From NCBI GenBank assembly GCA_016207515.1, contig JACQPN010000024.1, positions 1-41,768 of the forward strand: a stretch of 41,768 nucleotides of DNA. The letters run 5' to 3'. Numbering within the stretch: position 1 is the first letter of the stretch; every line of letters starts with the position of its first letter. Under the pieces are notes generated by a model. That model ran no database searches and was not told where the DNA came from. It saw only the letters and a program-made list of their open reading frames with translations. The translations under genes were made by a program, and so were the position numbers. This document shows, one piece after another, positions 24,980 through 33,084 of the stretch. This DNA comes from Euryarchaeota archaeon (GTDB taxonomy: Archaea; Thermoplasmatota; SW-10-69-26; JACQPN01).

Positions 24980-26017
24980 CTACAGCTTCTTGAGCGTGTC
25001 GCCCTCGTACTTCATCGTGAGGCGCTTTCGCCCCGCCCACGCCTTTCGCTTCGCCATGAGGGCGCCGACGATCATCGGAAGGCCCAACGAGACATCGACG
25101 TAGCATTGCGCCTTCTTCGCGTCCTTCGCGATCTTGCCCCAGCTCTGCGCTTCCTCGAAAGTGCACCCGGAAAGGCCGCCCCAGTGCGGGCTGTCCATCG
25201 TCAACTGTATGGCATAATGGTGCCCGCCAGGTTCGTAGCCGAGCACTTCAGAGATGACCTCGGTCTGTTGTATGTAGTTCTTGCTGATGCCGCCCGCGAT
25301 GTAGATGACACCGGTCTTCTTGGAAGTGTACTTGATCTGGGACAGTTCGTATGCATCCCGTATCGGGTCGATGGTCGGGTACGCCTCGCCCCTCTTCCTC
25401 GCCTTGACGTACTGCGACACCATGCCTATGCCGATGGAGGAATCGTTGAGGGCCGGGGCGAATATCGGCGTGTTCGTCCTCGCGGCCTCGGCGACCCACG
25501 AGGCCTCGTCGTCGAGCTGTTCGCCGAAGAACTTGAGGATCTCCCGGCTCGAATACCCTCGCGTCTCGAGCTTCCCGAAGAGCTTGCCGAGGTACTCGTC
25601 GGTCTCACGGAACTTCTCCTCGTCGACGATCGTGTCGTAGAGGCGGTCGAGGAAATGTTCCCTGAGCTCGAGGTCGTCGACATCCGGCGACGACCTCCAG
25701 AAGTCGTACCCGCGTGCCGCGTAGATGTCCTGGTACGGCTGCGAGCCTACGGTGACGATCACGTCCACAAGGTTGTACTTGATGATGTCGCGAAGCACTT
25801 TCCGAAGGCCCGCGGCCATGAGGCTCCCCGCAAGCCCCATGACGATCGTCGGGCGCTCCTTGTCGGTGAGCATGTTCTCCCAGATCTGGGCGCAAGTGCC
25901 GAGGTTACGGGCCTGGAAGCTCGCGCCCTTGTAGGCGTCGATGAGGTCCTCGATGGTCTTCATCTTCTCAAGGTCGACCTGCGTTATGGGCGTGTGGAGA
26001 AAATCCTTCTTCGTCAT
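24980..26017 (-). CDS. deoxyhypusine synthase family protein
   Basis: The C-terminal half is clearly of the deoxyhypusine synthase family: YIAGGISKNYIQQTEV and EEAQSWGKI, with the lysine that carries the aminobutyl group (Lys295) in place. True DHS joins spermidine's butylamine to a lysine of aIF5A. One deviation: the usual 'TTAGGxEED' NAD-site stretch reads VTVGSQPYQDIYAARGYDFW, as in DHS-like/homospermidine synthase-like paralogs. The substrate is therefore less certain than the fold. The start is ATG 26017 (TTG 26026 possible); AACTTAAAA lies about 45 nt upstream. Confidence 0.87.
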   Translation of the reverse strand: MTKKDFLHTPITQVDLEKMKTIEDLIDAYKGASFQARNLGTCAQIWENMLTDKERPTIVMGLAGSLMAAGLRKVLRDIIKYNLVDVIVTVGSQPYQDIYAARGYDFWRSSPDVDDLELREHFLDRLYDTIVDEEKFRETDEYLGKLFGKLETRGYSSREILKFFGEQLDDEASWVAEAARTNTPIFAPALNDSSIGIGMVSQYVKARKRGEAYPTIDPIRDAYELSQIKYTSKKTGVIYIAGGISKNYIQQTEVISEVLGYEPGGHHYAIQLTMDSPHWGGLSGCTFEEAQSWGKIAKDAKKAQCYVDVSLGLPMIVGALMAKRKAWAGRKRLTMKYEGDTLKKL

Positions 26018-26113
26018 CTTGGCCAAGGGAAACGCCGTCCACGGTTACGCAGGATTCGCGTTTTAAGTTTTGCGGGCCCCCTTCGCGTCGAAGGACGCCC
26101 CCGTGTGTCGGGC

Positions 26114-28246
26114 CTACGCGACCTGAACGCGCACCGAATTGTTGGCAAGGTACGCTTCCCATTTGAACGTGACCGTCATCCTGCGTTCGCCCCTGATCGC
26201 GAGTACCTTCTGATCCCGTAGTTTCTCGTTGACGATCAAGCGCACCGCGATGCCGCCCGCGTCCTTTTTCGACGTGTTCTCAAGCGTGATGGTCGTCGTG
26301 ACGATCTCCCCTCGAACGACCTCCTCGGGCTCGTTCTTCACCTCTAAGATGTGGACGTCCTCGAAACCGGAAGGCGCCCCTGGTATCGCTCCGCTCGGAA
26401 GGCCCGATTCCAACTCCTTCTCTATGAGCGGTCGCTCGGCGGGTGTCGGCAGGTCCGGAAGCTCCCCCTCGGGCAGCGACTCGTCCTCCCCCATCTCGGC
26501 CGAAAGGGAGAACACGTCTTCCTTCGGGCCGGGCCTCGCGATGGGCTCTTTCGGCCCCTGGCGGCCCTTTTCGCGCACCGGCCTCACGCGCTTCTCCTTC
26601 GCAGGGCGTGCCGCTTTTCCTTTCCGAACCACGATGACCTTGGCCGTGACGGAGCGCTCGTACTTAGGGCGCCGTTTCGAACGAAGGACCACTTCGACGG
26701 TCTTTCGCGACGGCGCTGGCCAATCCTGCGGCGGCTTGAGAAGAAGGCCGAGCGTCACCGTCTCCCTGGGGTCCAACGTGAATTCCGTGCGCGCAAGGCT
26801 TGCGGCCCAAGCGCTCGGAAGCGGTTCGAGGCCGAGTTGGACGTACTCCGGCAGGCGGCCCTTGTTCGTCACCACGATATCGAGAAGGCGTGCCTTTCCG
26901 GGCTCGACCATGAGGCGGGCGGCCTTCAACTTGAGCAGGATTTTCGGCCTGGTCGAAAGGCTACCGAGCACGATGACCAAAATGATGAGAAGGAGCAGGA
27001 GCAAGAACACCATAGACAGGGCATCGGCGTTGTCACGAAGCGTAGGAACGCTCGCGAACATGGACCGGAAGGAATCCGCGACCGGGCGAAGCGGATTGAA
27101 GGGTTGCGCGAACTGGCCGTCCGGGCCGTCGTTTCCGCCCGTATTGTTCCCCGTCTCGTTGTTACCCGCAGGACAATCCCCGACGCTCGGTCTCAGGGAA
27201 CCATCGGGACAGGTCTCCCCGACGGGCGGCCCCTGACCAGTGGAGACACGAGCGAGAAGGTCGGCGACGTCGGTTGCGCCTCGAGCCGAAACCGCGTAGA
27301 TGGCGACGGCCTGCGTCTGCCCCGCCGGCGGGTTCGGAGGGGCAACGACCTCGACGGTGAAATTGGCGCTCGCATTGCCTTCCATCCGGAAGCGGAACGG
27401 CGTGATGATCACGTCCCACCCGGGAAGAAGCGTGGAATTGGTGATGTTTATCGTGTCCTGAAGGTCACCGAGGTTCTGGAGCGTCATCGAGAAGTTGACG
27501 CTGTGACCTGGCTCGACCACGAGGTCGCGCTCGGCCGCGATGAGCTTCACCTTCGCGACGGTGGCGGTCTCGTACGTGAAGTTGATGTACGACGGGTGCT
27601 GCTCCGAGTCGTAGATGAGGCGGAATTCGTTTGCGGTGGCCTCCGGAGGCACCTCCGGGGGTGTGGGGGGGACCAGTTCGTTCGCCGCGATCGCCGTGAA
27701 CCCAACGGCTATGGAATGTCCTCGCTCGATCACGGGGTTCGTGAGGTTTCGCGTGGGGATAACGAAGACCTTGCTCGGTTTTGGTGCAAGCGGGTGGAGA
27801 CTTGATCTCGCTTCGAGTTCTATTTCCTGGCTCTCCTCACCAATCTTGATCAAGGTCCCATTCGGCGGGAGATCGTAAAGCGTCATGTTCACGAGCTTGA
27901 CAGCCGCGACGGTCGCGTTGGTATCGTACCAAATGACGCCCTGGACGTCGTTCGAGATCTTGAAGGACTCGGCGGCGCCGAGTTCAAGGTCCAAGACCCA
28001 CGCGTTCGGGTCGTAACCGATGTCGATGATCGAGTCTGCCGGGCTCGTCGGTCTGAACGCGTCCATCGTCCTTTGGTCGACGCGGCCTAGGAACGATTTC
28101 GTCTTGTTGTGGAGGAAAAGCTGCGACTCGACCGTCACGACGGCCTCTGCCGTGATCGGCAGGAGCGCTATGGAGGAAAGCAGGAGGCCGACGAGCAAGA
28201 CCGCGCTGTAGCGGCCAGGTCTCGTCAAGGGGTTCGTTTCAGCCAA
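26114..28246 (-). CDS. large one-span surface protein with Ig-like (NEW3/CARDB-type) domains
   Basis: The 710-aa protein starts with a signal peptide (YSAVLLVGLLLSSIALL). Its ectodomain of about 370 residues includes a NEW3-like block (VEPGHSVNFSMTLQNLGDLQ, PPNPPAGQTQ) and many N-glycosylation sequons, then an NETGNNTGGND linker. A strong span follows at about 405-430 (MVFLLLLLLIILVIVLG). Unusually, another 280 residues come after it. They contain a second NEW3-like unit (VTNKGRLPEYVQLGLEPLP), a Lys/Arg/Pro linker and a CARDB-like end (VVRGEIVTTTITLENTSKKD). TTG 28246 is 27 nt after a TATA element. Role unknown. Confidence 0.8.
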   Translation of the reverse strand: MAETNPLTRPGRYSAVLLVGLLLSSIALLPITAEAVVTVESQLFLHNKTKSFLGRVDQRTMDAFRPTSPADSIIDIGYDPNAWVLDLELGAAESFKISNDVQGVIWYDTNATVAAVKLVNMTLYDLPPNGTLIKIGEESQEIELEARSSLHPLAPKPSKVFVIPTRNLTNPVIERGHSIAVGFTAIAANELVPPTPPEVPPEATANEFRLIYDSEQHPSYINFTYETATVAKVKLIAAERDLVVEPGHSVNFSMTLQNLGDLQDTINITNSTLLPGWDVIITPFRFRMEGNASANFTVEVVAPPNPPAGQTQAVAIYAVSARGATDVADLLARVSTGQGPPVGETCPDGSLRPSVGDCPAGNNETGNNTGGNDGPDGQFAQPFNPLRPVADSFRSMFASVPTLRDNADALSMVFLLLLLLIILVIVLGSLSTRPKILLKLKAARLMVEPGKARLLDIVVTNKGRLPEYVQLGLEPLPSAWAASLARTEFTLDPRETVTLGLLLKPPQDWPAPSRKTVEVVLRSKRRPKYERSVTAKVIVVRKGKAARPAKEKRVRPVREKGRQGPKEPIARPGPKEDVFSLSAEMGEDESLPEGELPDLPTPAERPLIEKELESGLPSGAIPGAPSGFEDVHILEVKNEPEEVVRGEIVTTTITLENTSKKDAGGIAVRLIVNEKLRDQKVLAIRGERRMTVTFKWEAYLANNSVRVQVA

Positions 28247-28269
28247 TGGGTAATGTGAGAGGGCGACCG

Positions 28270-28277
28270 GTATTTAA
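28270..28277 (-). promoter_or_regulatory. TATA element of the large surface-protein gene
   Basis: On the minus strand GTTAAATA lies 27-28 nt before TTG 28246, supporting that start and a leaderless transcript. Confidence 0.6.
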
Positions 28278-28377
28278 CTTTCCGAAAACGGGGAAGAGAT
28301 ATCGCCCGAATCGCGAGGCCGTGACCGGCGTCCCCTGGTCGAAACCGCGTCGGCGGGCCTTCGCTCCAGCCCAGCAC

Positions 28378-28387
28378 CCTTATAAAC
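28378..28387 (+). promoter_or_regulatory. TATA element of hisS
   Basis: CCTTATAAAC is centred about 30 nt before ATG 28412. It lies in a 165-bp gap shared with the divergent surface-protein promoter. Confidence 0.65.
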
Positions 28388-28411
28388 GGCGGGGCGGTTC
28401 AAGCGCCCTGG

Positions 28412-29704
28412 ATGGAGAAGGAGAGAAGCGAAAGGTTCGCGCGGCCGAAAGGCACCCGTGATTTCTGGCCGCACGAGATGGAACGGCGGCGCCGGGCCGA
28501 GAGCACGCTACGGGACCTTTTCCACCTCTACGGCTACCGCGAGGTCGCCACCCCGACGTTCGAGAACCTGGACCTTTTCACCAGAAAATCGGGGGAAGGC
28601 GTGAAGAATCAACTCTACGCCTTCAAGGACAAGTCGGACCGGGACATCACCCTGAGGCCCGAACTCACGGCGCCGGTCTTGAGGTTCTACGTGAACGAAC
28701 TATCGCGCGAGCCGAAGCCTCTCAAACTCTACTATTTCGGGAACTGCTTCCGCTACGAGGAACCGCAAAGCGGTAGGTACCGGGAGTTCTGGCAGTTCGG
28801 CCTCGAACTCATAGGACCGCGTGGGCCCGAGGCGGACGGGGAGGTCATCGCGATCGCGGCCAAAGCCGTGGAATCGCTAGGACTGTCGGACGCCGAGCTA
28901 CGGATCGGCCACATCGGGATACTTCGTGAACTGATCGGCGCGCTCCCCATCGATGAAGCGAAAAAGGCGGAGGCGCACCGCAAGATCGACAAGAAGGAAG
29001 CGGGCCTTGCGTGGTTCCTGGAGGACGCGGGTGCCTCAAGCGCCGAAGCGGGGCTCTTGGAGGAAGTGGCGGGAACGACTGGCGGCCCGGATGTTCTGAA
29101 GACGGCCGCGGACCTTCTTTCCGGGAGACCGAACGCCCACAAAGCCGTCCAGGAACTGACGCGCCTCGCGGAGATCGTCGCGCTCCACGGCGTCAAACGC
29201 TTCCACATCGACCTTGGCGTGGTGCGCGGTCTTGACTACTATACTGGCGCCGTCTTCGAGATCCATTCACCGTCCCTTGGCGCCGAGTCCCAAGTATGCG
29301 GCGGCGGAGCGTACTCCCTTGCAGAGATGTTCGGCGGGGAGAGCGTGGGATCGAGCGGTTTCGGCCTCGGCTTCGACCGCGTGCTGCTTGCGAGCGCGCC
29401 GAAGACGGAAGTGAAGAAGGGACGTATCGACGCGTTCATCGTCCCCGTGGGACCCGAAGCGCGGGGAAAGGCCATCGAGGTCGCCGTGGGCCTGCGCGCT
29501 GCCGGGATCTCCGCCGACTCCGACCTGATGGATCGTTCCATCTCCAAATGCCTCGACTATGCGAACGCGATAGGGGCAAGACGTGTCGTCATCATCGGGA
29601 AGAAGGAGCTTGAATCAGGGTCGGTCACCGTGAAGAACATGGAGACGGGCGCCCAGGAGAGCGTCAGGCTTGGAGACGTCGCCAAGCACCTCAAGGCCGC
29701 GTGA
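28412..29704 (+). CDS. hisS: histidyl-tRNA synthetase
   Basis: Class II motifs are present: GTRDFWPHEM at the N-terminus, motif 1 region GYREVATPTFENLDLF, RPELTAPVLRFY, motif 2 GNCFRYEEPQSGRYREFWQFG, and the histidine-binding signature GVVRGLDYYTGAVFE. Motif 3 is GFGLGFDRVLL. The last ~95 residues are the anticodon-binding domain (DAFIVPVG, KCLDYANAIGARRVVIIG). Length (430 aa) is normal. It charges tRNA-His in the cytoplasm. Confidence 0.97.
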   Translation: MEKERSERFARPKGTRDFWPHEMERRRRAESTLRDLFHLYGYREVATPTFENLDLFTRKSGEGVKNQLYAFKDKSDRDITLRPELTAPVLRFYVNELSREPKPLKLYYFGNCFRYEEPQSGRYREFWQFGLELIGPRGPEADGEVIAIAAKAVESLGLSDAELRIGHIGILRELIGALPIDEAKKAEAHRKIDKKEAGLAWFLEDAGASSAEAGLLEEVAGTTGGPDVLKTAADLLSGRPNAHKAVQELTRLAEIVALHGVKRFHIDLGVVRGLDYYTGAVFEIHSPSLGAESQVCGGGAYSLAEMFGGESVGSSGFGLGFDRVLLASAPKTEVKKGRIDAFIVPVGPEARGKAIEVAVGLRAAGISADSDLMDRSISKCLDYANAIGARRVVIIGKKELESGSVTVKNMETGAQESVRLGDVAKHLKAA

Positions 29705-29747
29705 CGGCCACTCGATCCGTGGATGTGCGGGCGCCGGCTCGCCAAGG

Positions 29748-30479
29748 TCATGTTCCGGCCATCCAATCCGTCACGATCCTTGGGACGCGCCTCAGGTCCC
29801 GCACCTTCTCGACGTCCACGTTCCTCGCGTCGTGCCGATCCACGAGGATCACGTGGGCTATCCCCGCCGCCATGGCCCCCTCGATGTCCCGCCCGAAACT
29901 GTCCCCGATCATCGCCGCTTCCCCCGGGCGGACGCCGGCCTTCTTCAAGGCGGCCTCGAATATCGCCGGATGCGGCTTCGGGAAGCCCACCTCCTCCGAA
30001 CAGGTGACCGCGTCCACCCATGAGGCGGCCCTGAGTATCGGCAACGCTTCGCCGGCGAGGTACCGGTCGGCATCCGTGACCACGCCGACGTGAAGGCCCA
30101 TGCCCTTGACCTCCTTCAGCGCGTCGGCCGCTTCCGGGTAGAGTCGCCATGATCGTCGCTGTATGTCGAGGTAGCGGCCCCAGAACCAATCGACATCGGC
30201 CCGATCCACCCTGAAACCGAAGGCGTCCATCATCTCGACGAAGACGTCTCGCGCGGCCTTTTCGAACGGGACGTACTCGGCCGGCAGGCCGTCGTCTGCG
30301 GCCTCACCGTGTATCATGTCCATGATGGCGAGGCTGAATTCGCCCGAAAGGTCGGACACGGGTCGCTCAAGGCCGTACTTGTCCCGCACTTCCCTCATCA
30401 CGGTATCGAGGGCATCGTAGTCGCTTCGCTCGTCGAGGATCGTCCCAAGCAGATCGAAAAGGACGGCTTTGAGAGCCAC
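29748..30479 (-). CDS. HAD-superfamily hydrolase, subfamily I
   Basis: From GTG 30479 the protein starts MALKAVLFDLLGTILDE. Motif I keeps the nucleophile Asp and the Gly-Thr. The second Asp of DxD, the general acid of phosphatases, is Leu (DLLGT), a pattern closer to haloacid dehalogenase-type members. The C1 cap follows. Motif II is GVVTDAD, motif III FPKPHPAIFEAALKKAG, and motif IV IGDSFGRDIEGAMAAG. The substrate cannot be told. It is convergent with hisS. The frame is open up to 30557, but the extra N-terminus is Arg/Cys-rich and unlike the family. Confidence 0.88.
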   Translation of the reverse strand: MALKAVLFDLLGTILDERSDYDALDTVMREVRDKYGLERPVSDLSGEFSLAIMDMIHGEAADDGLPAEYVPFEKAARDVFVEMMDAFGFRVDRADVDWFWGRYLDIQRRSWRLYPEAADALKEVKGMGLHVGVVTDADRYLAGEALPILRAASWVDAVTCSEEVGFPKPHPAIFEAALKKAGVRPGEAAMIGDSFGRDIEGAMAAGIAHVILVDRHDARNVDVEKVRDLRRVPRIVTDWMAGT

Positions 30480-30684
30480 GGGTCGCCAACGACGCCTGTA
30501 TGCCAAAACCTTCCGGTGGCAGGTCCGTTCGCTGACGCAAGAAGGGACAGAGTCCATGCTTACAGGTCAACGCCAAAGGGGATCCAAGGAACCGCTTCCG
30601 CCATGTTCCATACCGCTCAAACATGAGGCTTCAGGGTGCGTCCCGTAGTGCTACAGTCCATCCCGGCGGCGTCTTAGTGGCAGG

Positions 30685-30692
30685 ATTATTTA
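30685..30692 (+). promoter_or_regulatory. TATA element of the exported FKBP-like gene
   Basis: ATTATTTA is centred about 32 nt before ATG 30721, and this spacing favours that start over TTG 30709. The remaining gap back to the HAD gene shows no other clear signal. Confidence 0.55.
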
Positions 30693-30720
30693 CCAGGCAC
30701 GCGGCTCCTTGCAACCGCAG

Positions 30721-32001
30721 ATGACCGCCCCCGTCGGTAGCCGTGTGCTGGCAGCGATCGCGTTTGTCGCGGCGCTCGGCGTCGTGTTGATCGCGGCCCA
30801 AAGCGAGTTCGGCCCCCACGCAACACCCGAGCGCCGTCTATCGCTCGTGACCCCGTTCGACACGCTGACGGGCGCGCCGGAGACTTTCATCACGCTCCCG
30901 CTCATCGTCCGTAACACGGGCGACGTGGAAGAAACGGTGAACGTGACGGTGCGAAGCGTCCTTGAAAGCGAGGTCCGCCTCTCCGGTCCTTCGATCATCG
31001 GACCCGGGAACGCTACGGGCGTGTTCGTCGTCTTCCACATCCCCCCGGAAGGCGCCGACCACGTCGAAACGAAGATCTCGGCGCGTAGCGGCGGCGCCGT
31101 CGCCAACCTCGACCTCGTCGTCAACAAACTACGAGCCCTTGGTCTCGTGAACGCGGGCGACACGGCGGTCGTAGATTACGTGGCGCGCCTCGACGACAAC
31201 ACGGTGGCCGAGACCAACAACGCGTTCGTGGGCGGGAACGCCGCGTTCAGGAGGGCGGGCCCGCCGAGGTTCGAGGCGCTTTCGCCTCTCAACGTGACCG
31301 CCGGCGGCGCCTCAGACATCCCCGGCCTTGGCGCGGCCGTCGAGGGGATGCGCTCAGGCGAGAGCCGGACGTTCCTTTTCACGCCCGCCCAAGCGTTCGG
31401 CGAAAAGAACGCGAGCCTCGAACGGGAACGCAGGACCATGATAGATCGCTCCTTTACGCTCGACCGGACCGTTTCTGGACCCCGCTTCGCCTTCAGGCTC
31501 GTCAACGAATCGAGCGCCGTGGGGGATGTCATCCGGCTCGAATCGGGTCGAAACGTCTTCGTCTACAGGATAGTGGCGCTCGACGCCGTGAACGCGACGC
31601 TCTCATTCGAGGCATCGACAGGCGATACTTTCACCCTCATCTTGACGCCGGAAGGCTTCGTGTACCCGGATTTCTGGACGAACGAGACGATAGTGACGGC
31701 GGTGACCGAGACCAACGTGACCTTCACGGTGTTTCCGACTCCCGGCCCCGACTTCACCTGGTTTCCTTACTGGCCGGATTCATCCAGACTCTACGCGATC
31801 AACGACGAGTCCATCGTCGTGGAGCACGATCCGCCTATCGGCCTTAAGTACCGGGAAGCGTCCGGCGGCCGCGCGATAGAGGCGACCGTGGCCGACGTGG
31901 CGGATGACGTGATCACCGTGACGGTCGCGAATTCGAACCCCTTGGCCGGCGTCCCGGTGTTCTTCGACATCTACGTGCGCGGTGTCGTGCACGAGACCTG
32001 A
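30721..32001 (+). CDS. exported, membrane-anchored FKBP-type peptidyl-prolyl isomerase
   Basis: An N-terminal signal anchor (VLAAIAFVAALGVVLIAA, residues 9-26) is followed by a beta-rich domain with NEW3-like features (LIVRNTGDVEETVNVTV). An FKBP core follows at about 146-230: AGDTAVVDYVARLDDN, the loop IPGLGAAVEGMRSGE (Ile200-Pro201-Gly202-Leu203) and PAQAFGE (225-228). As in SlyD-type archaeal FKBPs, a further beta-rich region follows, here with a long C-terminal extension to residue 426. It should fold proteins outside the cytoplasm. Such exported FKBPs fused to a NEW3-like part are not common. Confidence in the FKBP call is good; the rest is unassigned. Confidence 0.8.
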   Translation: MTAPVGSRVLAAIAFVAALGVVLIAAQSEFGPHATPERRLSLVTPFDTLTGAPETFITLPLIVRNTGDVEETVNVTVRSVLESEVRLSGPSIIGPGNATGVFVVFHIPPEGADHVETKISARSGGAVANLDLVVNKLRALGLVNAGDTAVVDYVARLDDNTVAETNNAFVGGNAAFRRAGPPRFEALSPLNVTAGGASDIPGLGAAVEGMRSGESRTFLFTPAQAFGEKNASLERERRTMIDRSFTLDRTVSGPRFAFRLVNESSAVGDVIRLESGRNVFVYRIVALDAVNATLSFEASTGDTFTLILTPEGFVYPDFWTNETIVTAVTETNVTFTVFPTPGPDFTWFPYWPDSSRLYAINDESIVVEHDPPIGLKYREASGGRAIEATVADVADDVITVTVANSNPLAGVPVFFDIYVRGVVHET

Positions 32002-32097
32002 CAGTTACGGGCACCGTGGCGACACGCGGGATGCTGCCGCGTACTCCTCGTCACGCAAGAAGTGCGTCGCGCGCGGATCAAGTGCCTGCCAGAAGGC

Positions 32098-32601
32098 TCA
32101 TCGGCGCGCTTCCTCGAGCAAGTGCCCCAACTCCGGGAGGACGATCCTTTCCATCGCGAGCGAGACGGCCCGCGTGGAGCCCGGAAGGAGCACGAGAAGC
32201 TTCCTGGCCGCCGTGATGCCGGCCGTCGCCCGGGACATGATGCTGGCGCTTCCGATCTCTACGTGCGAGAGGATCCTGAAGAGTTCGCCGAAGCCCGGCA
32301 GCTCCTTGGCGAAAAGGGGGCGTAACGCCTCAAGGGTGACGTCTCTGGAGGATATCCCGGTGCCGCCGGTGAAGATGACCACGTCGCTACCAAGCGCCGA
32401 CGCCGTCATCGCCGCCGCCACGATGTCCTTCGCGTCGTCTTTCACGATGGACGTCGAGACGATCGAATGCCCCGAGCGGACAAGACCTTCCTCGATCATC
32501 TTGCCGCTTGCATCGGTCTCGGGCGTGCGCGTATCCGACACCGTCACGATCGCGACCTTGATCCCGACGGGTGCTTTTTCACGGTGTTCGCGATGGCTCA
32601 C
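32098..32601 (-). CDS. moaB: MoaB/MogA-type molybdopterin adenylyltransferase
   Basis: The 167-aa protein has the MoaB/MogA motifs VAIVTVSDTRTPETDASG, VVIFTGGTGISSRDVT, MSRATAG and LLVLLPGSTRAVSLAM. It activates molybdopterin by adenylation before metal insertion. The start is GTG 32601, which overlaps the moaC stop by 4 bp (GTGA). It is the last gene of the moaDE-moaC-moaB operon. Confidence 0.94.
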   Translation of the reverse strand: MSHREHREKAPVGIKVAIVTVSDTRTPETDASGKMIEEGLVRSGHSIVSTSIVKDDAKDIVAAAMTASALGSDVVIFTGGTGISSRDVTLEALRPLFAKELPGFGELFRILSHVEIGSASIMSRATAGITAARKLLVLLPGSTRAVSLAMERIVLPELGHLLEEARR

Positions 32602-33080
32602 ACGCCACCCTTCCGTTTCCTCGTGACACGGATGGAGCGGATCTTGGCTACGGGGTATTGACCGTCGTCGTCCTTCTCCAACGGTTTCGTCATGTCCCAC
32701 ACGGTGAGAAGAGCGGCCGCCACCCCGGCAAGGGCTTCCATCTCGACGCCGGTCTTGTAATCCGCCTCGACGGTGACTTGCACCCTGATGCAGTCACGAA
32801 GGACCGTGAACTTGACCGAGACGCCGGTCACCGGTATGGGATGGCACAAAGGGATGATGTCCGGCGTCGCCTTCACGGCGCGGATGGCGGCGACCTCGGC
32901 CACGGTGAGGACATCGCCCTTATGGATGCGCTTCAGCGCCACCGCGCGGATGGTGCGGTTTCGTAGCGCGATCTCGCCTTGCGCGATGGCGATCCGGCGG
33001 ACCACAGGTTTCTCCCCTATGGACACCATGCGCGCCCCACCCTCGCGGCCACGCTTGCCAGGCCCCGCGCGCCTGCCCAC
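32598..33080 (-). CDS. moaC: cyclic pyranopterin monophosphate synthase MoaC
   Basis: MoaC signatures are RMVSIGEKPVVRR, HKGDVLTVAEVAAI, DIIPLCHPIPVTGV (catalytic-site His), VEADYKTGVEMEAL and VWDMTKPLEKDD with the active-site Asp and Lys. It makes cPMP, with MoaA, from GTP; moaA is not in the window. GTG 33080, five bases after the moaDE stop, gives a normal family length, while ATG 33029 would cut the usual residues before the MV motif. The gene is coupled on both sides. Confidence 0.94.
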   Translation of the reverse strand: MGRRAGPGKRGREGGARMVSIGEKPVVRRIAIAQGEIALRNRTIRAVALKRIHKGDVLTVAEVAAIRAVKATPDIIPLCHPIPVTGVSVKFTVLRDCIRVQVTVEADYKTGVEMEALAGVAAALLTVWDMTKPLEKDDDGQYPVAKIRSIRVTRKRKGGV

Positions 33081-33084
33081 TGCC

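Noticed and set aside
26351-27805. 484-codon plus-strand frame opposite the large surface-protein gene
   Set aside because: Antisense shadow; the minus-strand protein has a signal peptide, a span and Ig-like domains, while this frame is Arg/His/Asp-rich with no family pattern.
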